This document shows positions 1 through 14,489 of a DNA stretch of 47,708 nt, one piece after another. A program made the position numbers and the translations under genes. The notes under the pieces are model-generated. The model was not told where the DNA came from, did no database searches, and worked only from the letters and a program-made list of their open reading frames with translations. Each line of letters begins with the position of its first letter. Positions within the stretch are counted from its first letter, which is position 1. Origin of the DNA: Hydrogenophaga sp. Root209 (GTDB lineage: Bacteria; Pseudomonadota; Gammaproteobacteria; Burkholderiales; Burkholderiaceae_C); contig NZ_LMIE01000005.1 of assembly GCF_001428625.1 (NCBI RefSeq), positions 1 to 47,708 on the forward strand, in the 5' to 3' direction.

Positions 1-177
<177 letters not shown>

Positions 178-200
178 ACGCCCTCAGGGGCATCGCCAGT

Positions 201-276
201 AGGGGTATAGCTCAATTGGCAGAGCGTCGGTCTCCAAAACCGAAGGTTGTAGGTTCGATTCCTACTGCCCCTGCCA
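201..276 (+). tRNA. tRNA-Trp (anticodon CCA)
   Basis: A full cloverleaf of 76 nt with encoded CCA can be folded by eye. The acceptor stem pairs AGGGGTA with TGCCCCT (one G-T wobble), the D arm is GCTC/GAGC, the anticodon stem TCGGT/ACCGA encloses a loop with CCA, and the T arm GTAGG/CCTAC encloses TTCGATT. The discriminator is G. It lies 23 nt after tuf and is probably processed from a tuf-tRNA-secE transcript. Confidence 0.97.
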
Positions 277-325
277 CCCAGCAGGATATTTCCGGGAGCT
301 GGATCCGGATCTGTTGAGTGGTTGA

Positions 326-363
326 CAAGCCCACCGAAGTCGATAAGACCTCTGGTGGGCTTG
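326..363 (+). other. Perfect 10-bp stem between tRNA-Trp and secE
   Basis: CAAGCCCACC (326-335) pairs perfectly with GGTGGGCTTG (354-363) around an 18-nt loop. No U-run follows directly, so it is not a textbook terminator. A TTGACA hexamer at 322-327 overlaps the left arm and could be a -35 box, but no good -10 lies at the right distance. It may be an attenuator or processing stem ahead of secE. Confidence 0.45.
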
Positions 364-421
364 CGTGTCTCAAGCTTTCGGGTTTTGAGCGCGTTTTTTG
401 AAAAGTTTTGTCTGGATTTTC

Positions 422-805
422 ATGGCCACCTCCGAAGTACAAACCGTCCACACCGGCGCCGACAAGGCCAAGCTGGCGGCTGCCATCGTGCTGTTGTTGG
501 GCTCGTTTGTTGCCTTCTATCTGCTGTCTTCCCGTGGCGCGCTGGCCCAATGGGCGGTCCTGATCGTTGGTATCGCGGCGGCGGTGGTGGTGTTTGGCGT
601 GTCCGAGTCGGGCAAGCAATTGGTTGCTTTCGGCCGTGACTCCTGGCGCGAAGTGAAGAAGGTTGTCTGGCCTGCCCGCAAGGAAGCGATCCAGATGACG
701 GCATATGTGTTCGCCTTCGTGCTGGTGATGTCGCTCTTTTTGTGGCTCACCGACAAGACGGTCGAATGGCTGTTCTACGACCTGATCCTGGGCTGGAGAA
801 AATAA
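422..805 (+). CDS. secE: Preprotein translocase subunit SecE
   Basis: SecE is the small inner-membrane subunit that clamps SecY in the SecYEG protein-export channel. The 127-residue product has the three-helix form of E. coli SecE: hydrophobic segments at about 18-35, 41-60 and 94-110. The conserved amphipathic region [10 protein letters not shown] at about 75-84 is the family signature. The ATG at 422 was chosen because the product then has the usual length; a TTG at 398 would add eight residues, and neither site has a strong Shine-Dalgarno. The stop codon overlaps the nusG start (TAATG), so the two are translationally coupled. Confidence 0.96.
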   Translation: MATSEVQTVHTGADKAKLAAAIVLLLGSFVAFYLLSSRGALAQWAVLIVGIAAAVVVFGVSESGKQLVAFGRDSWREVKKVVWPARKEAIQMTAYVFAFVLVMSLFLWLTDKTVEWLFYDLILGWRK

Positions 806-1380
806 TGACCGAGCAAAACAGTCCCGTGACCGACGGTGTGGCCGCAGAGGGCATGCGCTGGTATGTGGTCCATGCCTACTCGGGCATGGAAAAAGCCGCT
901 GAGCGAAACATCGTCGAGCGGATCAACCGCGCCGGGATGCAAGACAAGTTCGGCCGCATCCTCGTGCCCACCGAGGAGGTGGTCGAGATGAAGAACGGCC
1001 AGCGCCGCACCACCGAGCGCAAGTTCTTCCCCGGCTATGTGCTGGTGGAAATGGTGATGGACGACGACACCTGGCACTTGGTCAAGCACACCAACAAGGT
1101 GACCGGTTTCGTGGGAGGTGCCAAAAACCGCCCGGCACCGATCTCCGAGGAAGACGTTCAGAAGATTGTCAACCAGATGCAGGAAGGCACCGACAAGCCG
1201 CGCCACAAGGTGGAGTTCGTCGTCGGCGAGTACGTGCGCGTCAAGGAAGGCCCGTTCACCGACTTCAACGGCACAGTCGAAGAAGTCAACTACGAGAAGA
1301 ACAAGATGCGCGTGTCGGTGACCATCTTCGGTCGCGCGACGCCCGTCGAGCTCGAATTCAGCCAGGTCGAGAAGACCTGA
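805..1380 (+). CDS. nusG: Transcription termination/antitermination protein NusG
   Basis: NusG binds RNA polymerase, suppresses pausing, and links it to Rho or to the ribosome through S10. The product is 191 residues. The NGN domain begins at about residue 15 with [19 protein letters not shown], and a C-terminal KOW domain lies at about 138-188 with [20 protein letters not shown]. An open frame extends upstream to 742, but the ATG at 805 matches the usual N-terminus and sits on the secE stop codon. It is followed by the ribosomal protein genes, as in most proteobacteria. Confidence 0.97.
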   Translation: MTEQNSPVTDGVAAEGMRWYVVHAYSGMEKAAERNIVERINRAGMQDKFGRILVPTEEVVEMKNGQRRTTERKFFPGYVLVEMVMDDDTWHLVKHTNKVTGFVGGAKNRPAPISEEDVQKIVNQMQEGTDKPRHKVEFVVGEYVRVKEGPFTDFNGTVEEVNYEKNKMRVSVTIFGRATPVELEFSQVEKT

Positions 1381-1495
1381 TCGTTTCAGGTGCTGGCGGG
1401 TCGGCCCGACGCCAGCGCTGTTGAAGTTCTCCGGGTCCCCAACCGCGAGGAGGTTGTCCACCGTGGCAACCGTCTGCACTCGCAGGAGCTAAAAA

Positions 1496-1927
1496 ATGGC
1501 GAAAAAAATCGTCGGCTTCGTCAAGCTGCAAGTCCCAGCTGGCAAGGCCAACCCATCCCCTCCGATCGGCCCGGCACTGGGTCAGCGCGGCCTGAACATC
1601 ATGGAGTTCTGCAAGGCGTTCAACGCCCAGACCCAGGGCGTTGAGCCAGGTCTTCCGTTGCCCGTGGTCATCACGGCGTATGCGGACAAGAGCTTCACCT
1701 TCATCATCAAGACGCCTCCGGCGACCACCTTGATCAAGAAGGCGATCAAGCTCGACAAAGGCTCTTCGGTGCCCAACAAGAACAAGGTCGGCAAGATCAC
1801 GCGCGCACAGCTCGAAGAGATCGCCAAGACCAAGATGAAAGACATGACCGCTGCCGATGTGGACGCTGCCGTGCGCACCATCGCCGGTTCGGCCCGCTCG
1901 ATGGGCGTGATTGTGGAGGGCGTGTAA
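1496..1927 (+). CDS. rplK: 50S ribosomal protein L11
   Basis: L11 binds the GTPase-associated region of 23S rRNA at the base of the L12 stalk. The 143-residue product starts with the [20 protein letters not shown] type N-terminus and has the proline-rich PPSPP-like segment [13 protein letters not shown] that is diagnostic of L11. A GGAG sequence lies 7-8 nt before the ATG. The 115-nt leader holds a stem (GCTGGCG 1392-1398 with CGCCAGC 1410-1416). Control of rplKA by L1 binding near here is known in E. coli but is only inferred here. rplA begins on the base after the stop codon. Confidence 0.98.
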   Translation: MAKKIVGFVKLQVPAGKANPSPPIGPALGQRGLNIMEFCKAFNAQTQGVEPGLPLPVVITAYADKSFTFIIKTPPATTLIKKAIKLDKGSSVPNKNKVGKITRAQLEEIAKTKMKDMTAADVDAAVRTIAGSARSMGVIVEGV

Positions 1928-2623
1928 ATGGCCAAGCTGACCAAAAAACAGAAAGCCTTCGAAGGCAAGGTCGACAGCAACAAGCTGTATGCCCTGACTG
2001 AAGCCATCGCCATCATCAAGGAATGCGCGAACGCCAAGTTTGACGAATCCATCGACGTGGCCATCCAGCTCGGCGTGGACGCCAAGAAATCCGACCAGGT
2101 GGTGCGTGGCGCCGTCGTGATGCCCAACGGCACCGGCAAGACCAAGCGCGTGGCCGTGTTCGCCCAAGGCGCCAAGGCCGAAGAAGCCAAGGCCGCTGGT
2201 GCCGACATCGTCGGCATGGACGATCTGGCTGCCGACATCAAGGCCGGCAACATGAACTTCGACGTGGTGATCGCCTCGCCGGACGCCATGCGCGTCGTCG
2301 GTACCCTGGGTCAGATCCTGGGTCCGCGCGGTTTGATGCCCAACCCGAAGGTCGGCACCGTCACGCCCGACGTTGCACAAGCCGTGCGCAACGCCAAGGC
2401 CGGTCAGGTCCAGTTCCGTGTCGACAAGGCCGGCATCGTGCATGGCACGATCGGCCGCCGTTCGTTCGAAGCCGACAAGCTCCAGGGCAACCTGGTGGCG
2501 CTGCTCGACGCGCTGACCAAGGCCAAGCCGGCCACCAGCAAGGGTGTGTACCTGCGCAAGGTGGCTGTGTCGTCGACCATGGGCGTCGGCGTTCGCGTGG
2601 ACATGCAATCCATCTCGGCTTAA
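1928..2623 (+). CDS. rplA: 50S ribosomal protein L1
   Basis: L1 forms the mobile stalk at the ribosomal E site and, in enteric bacteria, represses translation of its own rplK-rplA message. The 231-residue product carries the L1 signature around [17 protein letters not shown] and ends with the GVGVRVD region. Its ATG is immediately adjacent to the rplK stop codon (TAAATG), so translation is coupled. Length is normal for the family. Confidence 0.98.
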   Translation: MAKLTKKQKAFEGKVDSNKLYALTEAIAIIKECANAKFDESIDVAIQLGVDAKKSDQVVRGAVVMPNGTGKTKRVAVFAQGAKAEEAKAAGADIVGMDDLAADIKAGNMNFDVVIASPDAMRVVGTLGQILGPRGLMPNPKVGTVTPDVAQAVRNAKAGQVQFRVDKAGIVHGTIGRRSFEADKLQGNLVALLDALTKAKPATSKGVYLRKVAVSSTMGVGVRVDMQSISA

Positions 2624-2681
2624 CTCACGAGAGAAGCGCAGAGAGAAAGAATTCGGGGGACTCAGGTCGCCCGGGTGTGGT

Positions 2682-2800
2682 GGGCCCAGGAGGCGGTTGT
2701 CATGACCAGCTCCTGGGGCCATCCAAGACCGTTGGTGTCGGGTGAAACCCTCCGGGGTGGCCCTCGACTTAATTGTGACAAGCCAACGCAGATGGCGATC
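2682..2800 (+). promoter_or_regulatory. Putative L10-type leader of rplJL
   Basis: The 270-nt gap between rplA and rplJ is highly structured. GGGCCCAGGAG (2682-2692) pairs with CTCCTGGGGCC (2710-2720) with one mismatch. Next, a GTTGGTGTCG segment near 2731 can pair with GACAAGCCAAC near 2778-2788, enclosing a smaller GGGT/ACCC stem. In many bacteria L10 bound to L12 represses rplJL translation through a leader in this position. The assignment rests on position and folding by eye. Confidence 0.6.
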
Positions 2801-2893
2801 CCGCTGCAGATGGAATTCGTTCCGAAACAGTTGATCGCTGCAATGAGGCGTGCCCCAGGTCCCAGGACCGCGGGCACATTTAAGGAGTAGACC

Positions 2894-3418
2894 TTGAGTC
2901 TGAATCGCAGTGAGAAAGAAGCGGTCATTTCCGAAGTGACCAGCCTCGCCGCAAAAGCTCAAACGCTCGTGATGGCGGAATACCGTGGCATCACGGTCGC
3001 GAACATGGACAAACTGCGCGTCACAGCCCGCAGCAATGGTGTGAGCCTGAGCGTGTTGAAAAACACCCTGGCCCGCCGTGCGGTGGCTGGCAGCGCATTT
3101 GAAGTGGCCGCCGACCAGATGACCGGTCCGCTGATCTATGGATTTTCTGTTGACGCCGTGGCCGCCGCGAAAGTGGTGGCCGAGTTCGCGAAGACCAACG
3201 ACAAGTTGGTCATTCGCGCCGGTGTGTATGCAGGCAAAGTCCTGGACGTCAATGGCGTGAAGCAGCTCGCAAGCATCCCTTCGAAAGAAGTGCTGATGGC
3301 TCAGCTGTGTGGCTTGCTGATGTCGCCCATGTCGCGTACGGCCGTTGTGCTGGGCGCGCTGGCGGCCAAAAAAGGCGAAGGCGCTGCCGCTCCGGCAGAA
3401 GAAGCGGCCGCCGCCTGA
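2894..3418 (+). CDS. rplJ: 50S ribosomal protein L10
   Basis: L10 anchors L7/L12 dimers to the ribosome. The 174-residue product has the typical N-terminus ([14 protein letters not shown]), the EYRGITV motif, and an Ala/Glu-rich tail ending PAEEAAAA. The start is TTG, supported by AAGGAG at the right distance upstream; no ATG gives the conserved N-terminus. The leader before it is a likely autoregulatory site. rplL follows after 42 nt. Confidence 0.98.
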   Translation: MSLNRSEKEAVISEVTSLAAKAQTLVMAEYRGITVANMDKLRVTARSNGVSLSVLKNTLARRAVAGSAFEVAADQMTGPLIYGFSVDAVAAAKVVAEFAKTNDKLVIRAGVYAGKVLDVNGVKQLASIPSKEVLMAQLCGLLMSPMSRTAVVLGALAAKKGEGAAAPAEEAAAA

Positions 3419-3460
3419 TCGGCGCGGTACGTTCGTTCAACCAATTGTTAGGAAATCAAA

Positions 3461-3835
3461 ATGGCATTCGATAAAGACGCATTTTTGACCGCGCTGGACA
3501 GCATGACGGTCATGGAACTCAACGACCTGGTGAAAGCCATCGAAGAGAAGTTTGGCGTGAGCGCAGCCGCCATGGCCGCACCCGCAGCCGGTGGTGGCGG
3601 TGCCGCCGCTGTGGCTGAAGAGAAGACCGAATTCAACGTCGTGCTTCTCGAAGCCGGCGCCAACAAGGTCTCGGTCATCAAGGCCGTTCGCGAAATCACC
3701 GGTCTGGGCCTGAAAGAAGCCAAGGACCTGGTCGACGGCGCCCCGAAGAACGTGAAAGAAGGCATTGCCAAGGCCGACGCCGACGCAGCCCTGAAGAAGC
3801 TGGTGGAAGCCGGCGCCAAGGCCGAGCTGAAGTAA
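3461..3835 (+). CDS. rplL: 50S ribosomal protein L7/L12
   Basis: L7/L12 is the multi-copy stalk protein that recruits translation GTPases. The 124-residue product has the helical N-terminal dimerisation domain (about 1-33), an Ala/Gly-rich hinge (about 34-52), and the conserved C-terminal domain with [20 protein letters not shown]. The AGGAAATCAAAATG context gives a good ribosome-binding site. Between it and rpoB lies a long hairpin-rich leader. Confidence 0.98.
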   Translation: MAFDKDAFLTALDSMTVMELNDLVKAIEEKFGVSAAAMAAPAAGGGGAAAVAEEKTEFNVVLLEAGANKVSVIKAVREITGLGLKEAKDLVDGAPKNVKEGIAKADADAALKKLVEAGAKAELK

Positions 3836-4142
3836 TTCGCTTGGGCCACCGAGGCTGGAGTGCCCGAAAGGGCCTCCAGCCTTCTGTGCTTTCAGAGCAC
3901 ACCCTCGCCAGCGCCTTCGGCACTGGCGGAGTGTCTTGATGAAACACCGCTAAGCAGATTTTTCAAGTCTGCTTAGCAGTGTTTTCTGACCCCGACTGCA
4001 GAAAACGACTTGGTTCGGGCCTGTGTGCAACGCACAGGCCGTCCGCCAATGGTTGGTAGAGGCCAGCCACCAAGAAAGCCACCAGGAATCTGTCCTCCTG
4101 GTAGGCAAGACAGTCGCCGCAGACCTCAAGCCCGGAGATCTC
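3836..4142 (+). promoter_or_regulatory. Hairpin-rich rplL-rpoB leader
   Basis: This 307-nt gap holds a run of separate stems. H1: GGCTGGAG-GCCC with GGGC-CTCCAGCC (3853-3881, GAAA loop). H2: TGTGCT/AGCACA (3885-3901, partly shared end). H3: CGCCAG/CTGGCG (3906-3928, UUCG loop). H4: AAACAC and GCTAAGCAGA with TCTGCTTAGC and GTGTTT (3942-3984). H5: GTTTTCTG/CAGAAAAC (3981-4006), which shares bases with H4. H6: GGCCTGTG/CACAGGCC (4018-4040). H7: ACCAGGA/TCCTGGT (4081-4102). E. coli has an attenuator and an RNase III site in this gap; a similar role is inferred here. Confidence 0.6.
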
Positions 4143-8267
<4,125 letters not shown>

Positions 8268-8290
8268 TTCACCGAAAAGGAAAGAGTCAC

Positions 8291-11200
8291 ATGAAATCTT
8301 TGCTCGACCTGTTCAAACAGTTCACACCCGACGAACATTTCGATGCGATCCGCATCGGTCTGGCCTCGCCGGAAAAAATCCGCTCGTGGTCCTTCGGTGA
8401 AGTCAAGAAGCCCGAGACCATCAACTACCGCACGTTCAAGCCCGAGCGTGACGGCCTGTTCTGCGCCAAGATCTTCGGCCCCATCAAGGACTACGAATGC
8501 CTGTGCGGCAAGTACAAGCGTTTGAAGCACCGCGGTGTCATCTGCGAGAAGTGCGGCGTTGAAGTCACGCAGACCAAGGTGCGCCGCGAGCGCATGGGTC
8601 ACATCGATCTGGCCGCGCCTTGCGCCCACATCTGGTTCCTGAAATCGCTGCCATCGCGTCTGGGCCTGATCCTGGACATGACGCTGCGCGACATCGAACG
8701 CGTGCTGTACTTCGAAGCCTACGTGGTGACCGACCCCGGCATGACCCCGCTGAAGAAGTTCGGCATCATGAGCGAGGACGACTTTGACGCCAAGCGCAAG
8801 GAATTTGGCGACGAATTCGTGGCCAAGATGGGCGCCGAAGGCATCAAGGAACTGCTGCAGGCCATCGACCTCGACATCGAGATCGAAAAGCTGCGCAACG
8901 ACCTGACCGGCTCCGAGCTCAAGATCAAGAAGAACGCCAAGCGCCTGAAGGTGCTGGAAGCCTTCAAGAAATCGGGCATCAAGCCCGAGTGGATGGTGCT
9001 CGACGTGCTGCCCGTGCTGCCGCCGGACCTGCGTCCACTGGTGCCGCTGGACGGTGGCCGCTTCGCGACCTCCGACCTGAACGACCTGTACCGCCGCGTC
9101 ATCAACCGCAACTCGCGTCTGCGCCGCCTGCTGGAGCTGAAGGCGCCTGAAATCATCGCGCGCAACGAGAAGCGCATGCTGCAGGAAGCGGTGGACTCGC
9201 TGCTGGACAACGGCCGCCGTGGCAAGGCCATGACGGGCGCCAACAAGCGCGCGCTCAAGTCCCTCGCCGACATGATCAAGGGCAAGAGCGGTCGTTTCCG
9301 CCAGAACTTGCTGGGCAAGCGCGTCGACTACTCGGGCCGTTCGGTCATTGTGGTCGGCCCAACGCTCAAGCTGCACCAGTGCGGCCTGCCCAAGCTGATG
9401 GCCCTGGAACTGTTCAAGCCTTTCATCTTCTCGCGCCTGGAAGCCATGGGCATCGCGACCACCATCAAGGCCGCGAAGAAGGAAGTTGAAGCCGGCACGC
9501 CGGTGGTGTGGGACATCCTGGAAGAGGTGATCAAGGAGCACCCGGTGATGCTCAACCGCGCACCGACGCTGCACCGCCTGGGCATCCAGGCGTTCGAGCC
9601 CATCCTGATCGAAGGCAAGGCGATCCAGCTGCACCCATTGGTCTGCGCCGCGTTCAACGCCGACTTCGACGGTGACCAGATGGCTGTTCACGTGCCGCTG
9701 TCGGTGGAAGCGCAGATCGAAGCGCGCACCCTGATGCTGGCGTCGAACAACATCCTGTTCCCGGCCAACGGCGAGCCTTCCATCGTCCCGTCGCAAGACG
9801 TCGTGCTGGGTCTGTACTACGCCACCCGCGAGCGCATCAACGCCAAGGGCGAGGGCATGATCTTTGCCGATCTGTCCGAGCTGCAGCGCGCACTCGACAA
9901 CGCGGTGGTGGAAATCACCGCCAAGATCAGCGTGCGCCTGACCCAGCAGACGCTGGACAAGGCCACGGGCGAGTGGACGCCATCGACCACGCTGGTGGAC
10001 ACCACCGTGGGCCGTGCTCTGCTCTCCGAGATCCTGCCGCGTGGCCTGCCTTTCGACGTGCTGAACAAGGCGCTGAAGAAGAAGGAAATCTCGCGCCTGA
10101 TCAACACCTCGTTCCGCAAGTGCGGTCTGAAGGAAACTGTGGTGTTTGCCGACAAGCTGTTGCAGAACGGCTTTCGTCTGGCCACGCGCGCCGGTATCTC
10201 GATCGCCGTGGACGACATGCTGGTGCCCAAGGAGAAGCCGGCCATCATCGACCGCGCCGAGAACGAGGTGAAGGAAATCGCCCAGCAGTACGCTTCCGGT
10301 CTGGTGACCGCGGGCGAGCGCTACAACAAGGTGGTGGACATCTGGGGCAAGGCCGGTGACGAGATCTCCAAGGTCATGATGGCCCAGCTGGCCAAGCAGA
10401 AGACCACCGACCGCCACGGCAAGGAAGTGGACCAGGAGTCGTTCAACTCCATCTACATGATGGCCGATTCGGGTGCGCGTGGCTCTGCCGCGCAGATCCG
10501 CCAGCTGGCCGGCATGCGCGGCCTGATGGCCAAGCCTGACGGCTCCATCATCGAGACCCCCATCACGGCGAACTTCCGTGAAGGCCTCAACGTGTTGCAG
10601 TATTTCATCTCGACCCACGGTGCTCGTAAAGGCCTGGCCGACACCGCGCTTAAGACCGCGAACTCGGGATACCTCACGCGCCGCCTGGTGGACGTGACGC
10701 AGGACTTGGTGGTCAACACACAAGACTGCGGCACCACCAACGGCACGTTGATGCGCGCCATCGTTGAAGGTGGTGAAGTCATCGAGTCGCTGCGCGACCG
10801 CATCCTGGGCCGCACCACGGCCGAAGAAGTGACCCACCCGGAAACGCGCGCCCTGCTGGTGCCGGCCGGCGAGATGCTCGACGAAGACATGCTCGACATG
10901 CTCGAAGCCGCCGCGGTGGACGAAGTGAAAGTGCGCACCGCACTGACCTGCGAAACCCGCTTCGGCATCTGCGCCAAGTGCTATGGCCGCGATCTGGGAC
11001 GTGGTGGTCTGGTGAACATCGGTGAAGCGGTTGGTGTGATCGCCGCCCAGTCCATCGGTGAACCCGGCACGCAGCTGACCATGCGCACCTTCCACATCGG
11101 TGGTGCGGCGTCGCGTGCGGCGGTGGCCTCCAGCGTGGAAGCCAAGTCCAGCGGTGTGATCGGCTTCAACGCCACGATGCGCTACGTGACGAACACCAAG

Positions 11201-12514
11201 GGCGAACTGGTGGTGATCTCGCGTTCCGGCGAAATCATCATTCACGACGAACATGGCCGCGAGCGCGAGCGCCACAAGGTGCCGTACGGTGCCATCCTGT
11301 CGATCAAGGCCGATCAGAGCATCAAGGCCGGCGCCATCCTGGCGAACTGGGACCCGCTGACCCGCCCGATCATCACGGAATTCGCCGGTCAGGTGCGTTT
11401 CGAGAACGTCGAGGAAGGCCTCACCGTGGCCAAGCAGGTGGACGATGTCACTGGTCTGTCGACCCTGGTGGTGATCGATCCGAAGCGCCGCGGCGTGGCC
11501 AAGGTAGTGCGTCCACAGGTCAAGCTGATCGACGGTTCGGGCAACGAAGTGAAGATCCCGGGCACCGACCACTCGGTGACCATCGGCTTCCAGATCGGTT
11601 CGCTGATCCAGGTGCGCGACGGCATGGACGTGGGCCCTGGCGAAGTGCTGGCCCGCATCCCGGTTGAAGGTCAGAAGACGCGCGACATCACCGGCGGTCT
11701 GCCGCGTGTGGCCGAGCTGTTCGAAGCCCGAAGCCCGAAGGACAAGGGCATGCTGGCCGAGATGACCGGTACCGTGTCGTTCGGCAAGGAGACCAAGGGC
11801 AAGGTTCGCCTGCAGATCACCGACCCCGAAGGCAAGGTGTGGGACGACCTCATCCCCAAGGAGAAGAACATCCTGGTGCACGAAGGCCAGGTGGTCAACA
11901 AGGGCGAGAGCGTCGTGGACGGCCCGGCCGACCCGCAGGACATCCTGCGCCTGCTGGGCATGGAAGAGCTGGCCCGCTACATCGTCGACGAAGTGCAGGA
12001 CGTCTACCGCCTGCAGGGCGTGAAGATCAACGACAAGCACATCGAGGTGATCGTTCGCCAGATGCTGCGCCGCGTGGTCGTGGACAGCGTGGGTGATTCG
12101 AACTACATCGCCGGTGAACAGGTCGAGCGTTCGGAGATCCTCAACACCAACGACGCGCTGCGTGCCGATGGCAAGCTGCCGGCGGTGTTCAGCAACATCC
12201 TGCTGGGCATCACCAAGGCGTCGCTGTCGACCGACTCGTTCATCTCGGCGGCTTCCTTCCAGGAAACCACCCGGGTGCTGACCGAGGCGGCCATCATGGG
12301 CAAGCGCGACGAGCTGCGTGGCCTGAAGGAAAACGTGATCGTGGGTCGTCTGATCCCGGCCGGTACCGGCATGGCTTACCACGAAGCGCGCAAGGTCAAG
12401 GAAAAGATGGACGACGAAGAGCGCCGTGCCATCGCCGAAGCCGATGCCGTGTCGCTGGCGGCCGATCAGGCCGAGCAAGCCGACGCGTCAAGCACCAACG
12501 AGTCGGCGGAATGA
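8291..12514 (+). CDS. rpoC: DNA-directed RNA polymerase subunit beta'
   Basis: The beta' subunit supplies the catalytic magnesium site. The 1407-residue product has the N-terminal zinc ribbon (CLCGKYKR...CEKCGVEV), the catalytic NADFDGDQ motif with Asp458, Asp460 and Asp462, the trigger-loop region [19 protein letters not shown], and the second zinc cluster [15 protein letters not shown]. The start ATG follows AAAGGAAAGAG at good spacing. The gene ends just before a GC-rich repeat and a strong terminator that closes the whole rpl-rpo unit. Confidence 0.98.
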   Translation: MKSLLDLFKQFTPDEHFDAIRIGLASPEKIRSWSFGEVKKPETINYRTFKPERDGLFCAKIFGPIKDYECLCGKYKRLKHRGVICEKCGVEVTQTKVRRERMGHIDLAAPCAHIWFLKSLPSRLGLILDMTLRDIERVLYFEAYVVTDPGMTPLKKFGIMSEDDFDAKRKEFGDEFVAKMGAEGIKELLQAIDLDIEIEKLRNDLTGSELKIKKNAKRLKVLEAFKKSGIKPEWMVLDVLPVLPPDLRPLVPLDGGRFATSDLNDLYRRVINRNSRLRRLLELKAPEIIARNEKRMLQEAVDSLLDNGRRGKAMTGANKRALKSLADMIKGKSGRFRQNLLGKRVDYSGRSVIVVGPTLKLHQCGLPKLMALELFKPFIFSRLEAMGIATTIKAAKKEVEAGTPVVWDILEEVIKEHPVMLNRAPTLHRLGIQAFEPILIEGKAIQLHPLVCAAFNADFDGDQMAVHVPLSVEAQIEARTLMLASNNILFPANGEPSIVPSQDVVLGLYYATRERINAKGEGMIFADLSELQRALDNAVVEITAKISVRLTQQTLDKATGEWTPSTTLVDTTVGRALLSEILPRGLPFDVLNKALKKKEISRLINTSFRKCGLKETVVFADKLLQNGFRLATRAGISIAVDDMLVPKEKPAIIDRAENEVKEIAQQYASGLVTAGERYNKVVDIWGKAGDEISKVMMAQLAKQKTTDRHGKEVDQESFNSIYMMADSGARGSAAQIRQLAGMRGLMAKPDGSIIETPITANFREGLNVLQYFISTHGARKGLADTALKTANSGYLTRRLVDVTQDLVVNTQDCGTTNGTLMRAIVEGGEVIESLRDRILGRTTAEEVTHPETRALLVPAGEMLDEDMLDMLEAAAVDEVKVRTALTCETRFGICAKCYGRDLGRGGLVNIGEAVGVIAAQSIGEPGTQLTMRTFHIGGAASRAAVASSVEAKSSGVIGFNATMRYVTNTKGELVVISRSGEIIIHDEHGRERERHKVPYGAILSIKADQSIKAGAILANWDPLTRPIITEFAGQVRFENVEEGLTVAKQVDDVTGLSTLVVIDPKRRGVAKVVRPQVKLIDGSGNEVKIPGTDHSVTIGFQIGSLIQVRDGMDVGPGEVLARIPVEGQKTRDITGGLPRVAELFEARSPKDKGMLAEMTGTVSFGKETKGKVRLQITDPEGKVWDDLIPKEKNILVHEGQVVNKGESVVDGPADPQDILRLLGMEELARYIVDEVQDVYRLQGVKINDKHIEVIVRQMLRRVVVDSVGDSNYIAGEQVERSEILNTNDALRADGKLPAVFSNILLGITKASLSTDSFISAASFQETTRVLTEAAIMGKRDELRGLKENVIVGRLIPAGTGMAYHEARKVKEKMDDEERRAIAEADAVSLAADQAEQADASSTNESAE

Positions 12515-12516
12515 GG

Positions 12517-12590
12517 TTCACCCCCGCGGCGCTGCGCGCCACCCCCTGAAGGGGGCAACACCTGCGGCCCGGCGGGGCCGGTTCCGCGGT
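12517..12590 (-). repeat. GC-rich intergenic repeat, family 2 (copy 1)
   Basis: The complement of this segment begins CACCGCGG and holds CAGGTGTTGCCCCC, then GGGGG, then CGCGGGGGTG. The same order of blocks occurs at 31379-31456 on the plus strand. It lies between the rpoC stop and its terminator. It has internal stems such as CCCCCTGAAGGGGG. Family membership is from by-eye alignment of two copies. Confidence 0.6.
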
Positions 12591-12619
12591 GTTTCTGGTC
12601 AGCTCCCCCGCTGGCTTAC

Positions 12620-12654
12620 AAAAAGCCCCCGGTCATCCGACCGGGGGCTTTTTT
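12620..12654 (+). terminator. Rho-independent terminator of rpoBC
   Basis: AAAAAGCCCCCGGTC pairs perfectly with GACCGGGGGCTTTTTT around an ATCC loop, with six T residues at the end. The A-run on the left makes it potentially bidirectional. It marks the end of the ribosomal/RNA polymerase unit. Confidence 0.95.
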
Positions 12655-12743
12655 CATGGTGATGTCTCGCGCGCGCGCGGTGTGCCGCAGGTATATTGGC
12701 CCCGCCTGCCGGGGGGCGGGGTCACATACAAGGAGTTCCGAAC

Positions 12744-13337
12744 ATGTCCGTTTCGCTGTGGGTCATGCTGGCCGTGGGGTTGGTGGTGTTCTTCTGGGGT
12801 GTCGGGGCCTACAACCGCCTGGTGCGGCTGAAGAACGGCATCGCCAACGCATTCGGTCAGATCGACGTGCAGCTCAAGCGCCGCTACGATCTGATTCCCA
12901 ATCTGGTGGAAGTGGCGCGCAAGTACCTTGCACACGAGTCCCAGACGCTGGAGGCCGTGATCGCCGCTCGCAACCAGGCCCGCACCGCCGAACAGACTGC
13001 GGCCGCCAGCCCACTCAACGCGGGAGCGCTGGGCGCACTCGCGGGCGCAGAGCAGTTGCTCGGTGGCGCGCTGGGCCGACTGTTCGCCGTGGCCGAGGCT
13101 TACCCCGATCTCAAGGCCGATCAGACCATGCGCGACTTGAGTGAAGAGCTCTCCAGCACCGAGAACCGCATCGGTTTTGCACGCCAGGCCTACAACGACA
13201 ACGTGCTCGAATTCAACGACGCGGCCGCACAGTTCCCCGCCCTGATCGTGGCGCGCCTGTTTGGCTTTCTGCCGCAAGCCATGCTGGAGTCCACCACCAG
13301 TGACGCCGAGCGCCAAGCCTTGCGAATCGAGATCTGA
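12744..13337 (+). CDS. lemA: LemA family protein
   Basis: A 197-residue protein with one N-terminal membrane helix (about 3-22) followed by the family block YNRLVRLKNGIANAFGQIDV and RRYDLIPNLVE (about 29-61), then a helical bundle. LemA proteins are membrane-anchored four-helix proteins of unclear function. They are often encoded beside M48 proteases of the HtpX type, as here. The ATG follows AAGGAG. A TATATT at 12692-12697 may be a -10 box, and a GC stem (12700-12721) lies in the leader. Confidence 0.93.
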   Translation: MSVSLWVMLAVGLVVFFWGVGAYNRLVRLKNGIANAFGQIDVQLKRRYDLIPNLVEVARKYLAHESQTLEAVIAARNQARTAEQTAAASPLNAGALGALAGAEQLLGGALGRLFAVAEAYPDLKADQTMRDLSEELSSTENRIGFARQAYNDNVLEFNDAAAQFPALIVARLFGFLPQAMLESTTSDAERQALRIEI

Positions 13338-13363
13338 CCCTCGATTCAAAGCGCGGCCCGGCC

Positions 13364-14422
13364 ATGCGGTTCTTCGAATTCCAGCGCGAAGCACGGGGCG
13401 AGACCACGCGCCTGTTGTTTGCCTTTGGCCTGACCGTGGTGCTGCTGGTGGTGGCGGTCAACGTGGCCCTGGCACTGGCCTGGGGCCTGACCTGGGGTTT
13501 CTGGATGCCGGGCGCGCTCACCTACCCGCGCCATTTCTTCGCGGTCAACACCGGCGTCACTCTGCTCTTTGTGCTGGGCGGCTGGTGGGTGGAGACCTCG
13601 CGCCTGAGCGAGGGGGGTGGCGTGCGCCTGGCCGAGCAACTGGGCGCGCGACCCGCACAGCCGTCGGGCAACTTTGACGAGCAGCGGTTCTGCAACATCG
13701 TCGATGAGATGGCCATTTCTTCCAATGTGAAAAGGCCACAAGCCATGGTGGTGGCTCGCGACCAGGGCATCAATGCGTTCGCCGCCGGGTGGGACGAAGA
13801 CGACGCGGTGGTGGCGGTCACCCAGGGTGCGCTCGACCACCTCACGCGCGAGGAACTGCAAGGACTGGTGGCGCACGAGTTCAGTCACATCGGCGAGGGT
13901 GACACGCGGCTGAACATGCGGCTGGTCGGCATGGTGTTCGGTCTGGAGATGCTCTACCGCATGGGCCAGACCCTGTTCGAGCCGGACACCCAGGACCGGC
14001 GCATGGCCGCCTCGCTCATCGGGCTGGCCATCATGGCCGCAGGCTGGCTGGGCTGGGTGGCCGGGCATGCCTTGCAGGCCGCTGTCTCCCGTCAGCGCGA
14101 GCACCTGGCCGATGCACGCGCGGTGCAGTGGACGCGCAGCCGCGATGGCCTCGGCGGCGTGCTGCGCAAGATCCTGACCCAGCAGCAAGCGGGTGTGGAG
14201 ACGCGCGCCGTGGGTTCGGTGGTGCAGCACATGCTGCTGGTGGCCAACGAGTCGGGCAAGGTCGCGGGCTGGTTTGATTCCCATCCGCCCCTCAACGAGC
14301 GGATCCGCCGCATCTACGGCCGTAGCCTGGGCCCGCTGCCGCTGCAACGCGAGACAGAGCCCGAGGCCGTTCCGCCAACCGCAGCCCCCGGCGCCGACGC
14401 CCCGGGCTGGACCTTGGTCTGA
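13364..14422 (+). CDS. M48 family membrane metalloprotease (HtpX-like)
   Basis: A 352-residue zinc peptidase. Two membrane helices lie at about 18-42 and 56-76. The zinc motif HEFSH places His171, Glu172 and His175, and the third ligand is Glu246 in the RExxAD-like motif QREHLADARAV. A hydrophobic segment lies between these (about 218-240), as in HtpX. HtpX-type proteases degrade misfolded membrane proteins. The 26-nt gap after lemA suggests an operon. It is longer than E. coli HtpX (293 residues) and belongs to the group paired with LemA, so I give no symbol. Confidence 0.9.
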   Translation: MRFFEFQREARGETTRLLFAFGLTVVLLVVAVNVALALAWGLTWGFWMPGALTYPRHFFAVNTGVTLLFVLGGWWVETSRLSEGGGVRLAEQLGARPAQPSGNFDEQRFCNIVDEMAISSNVKRPQAMVVARDQGINAFAAGWDEDDAVVAVTQGALDHLTREELQGLVAHEFSHIGEGDTRLNMRLVGMVFGLEMLYRMGQTLFEPDTQDRRMAASLIGLAIMAAGWLGWVAGHALQAAVSRQREHLADARAVQWTRSRDGLGGVLRKILTQQQAGVETRAVGSVVQHMLLVANESGKVAGWFDSHPPLNERIRRIYGRSLGPLPLQRETEPEAVPPTAAPGADAPGWTLV

Positions 14423-14489
14423 GGTGGCCGCGCCGGCGAGCGGTGCTGGTACCCTCACCGCTCCCACCCACCTTTTGCCCGGAACCTGA

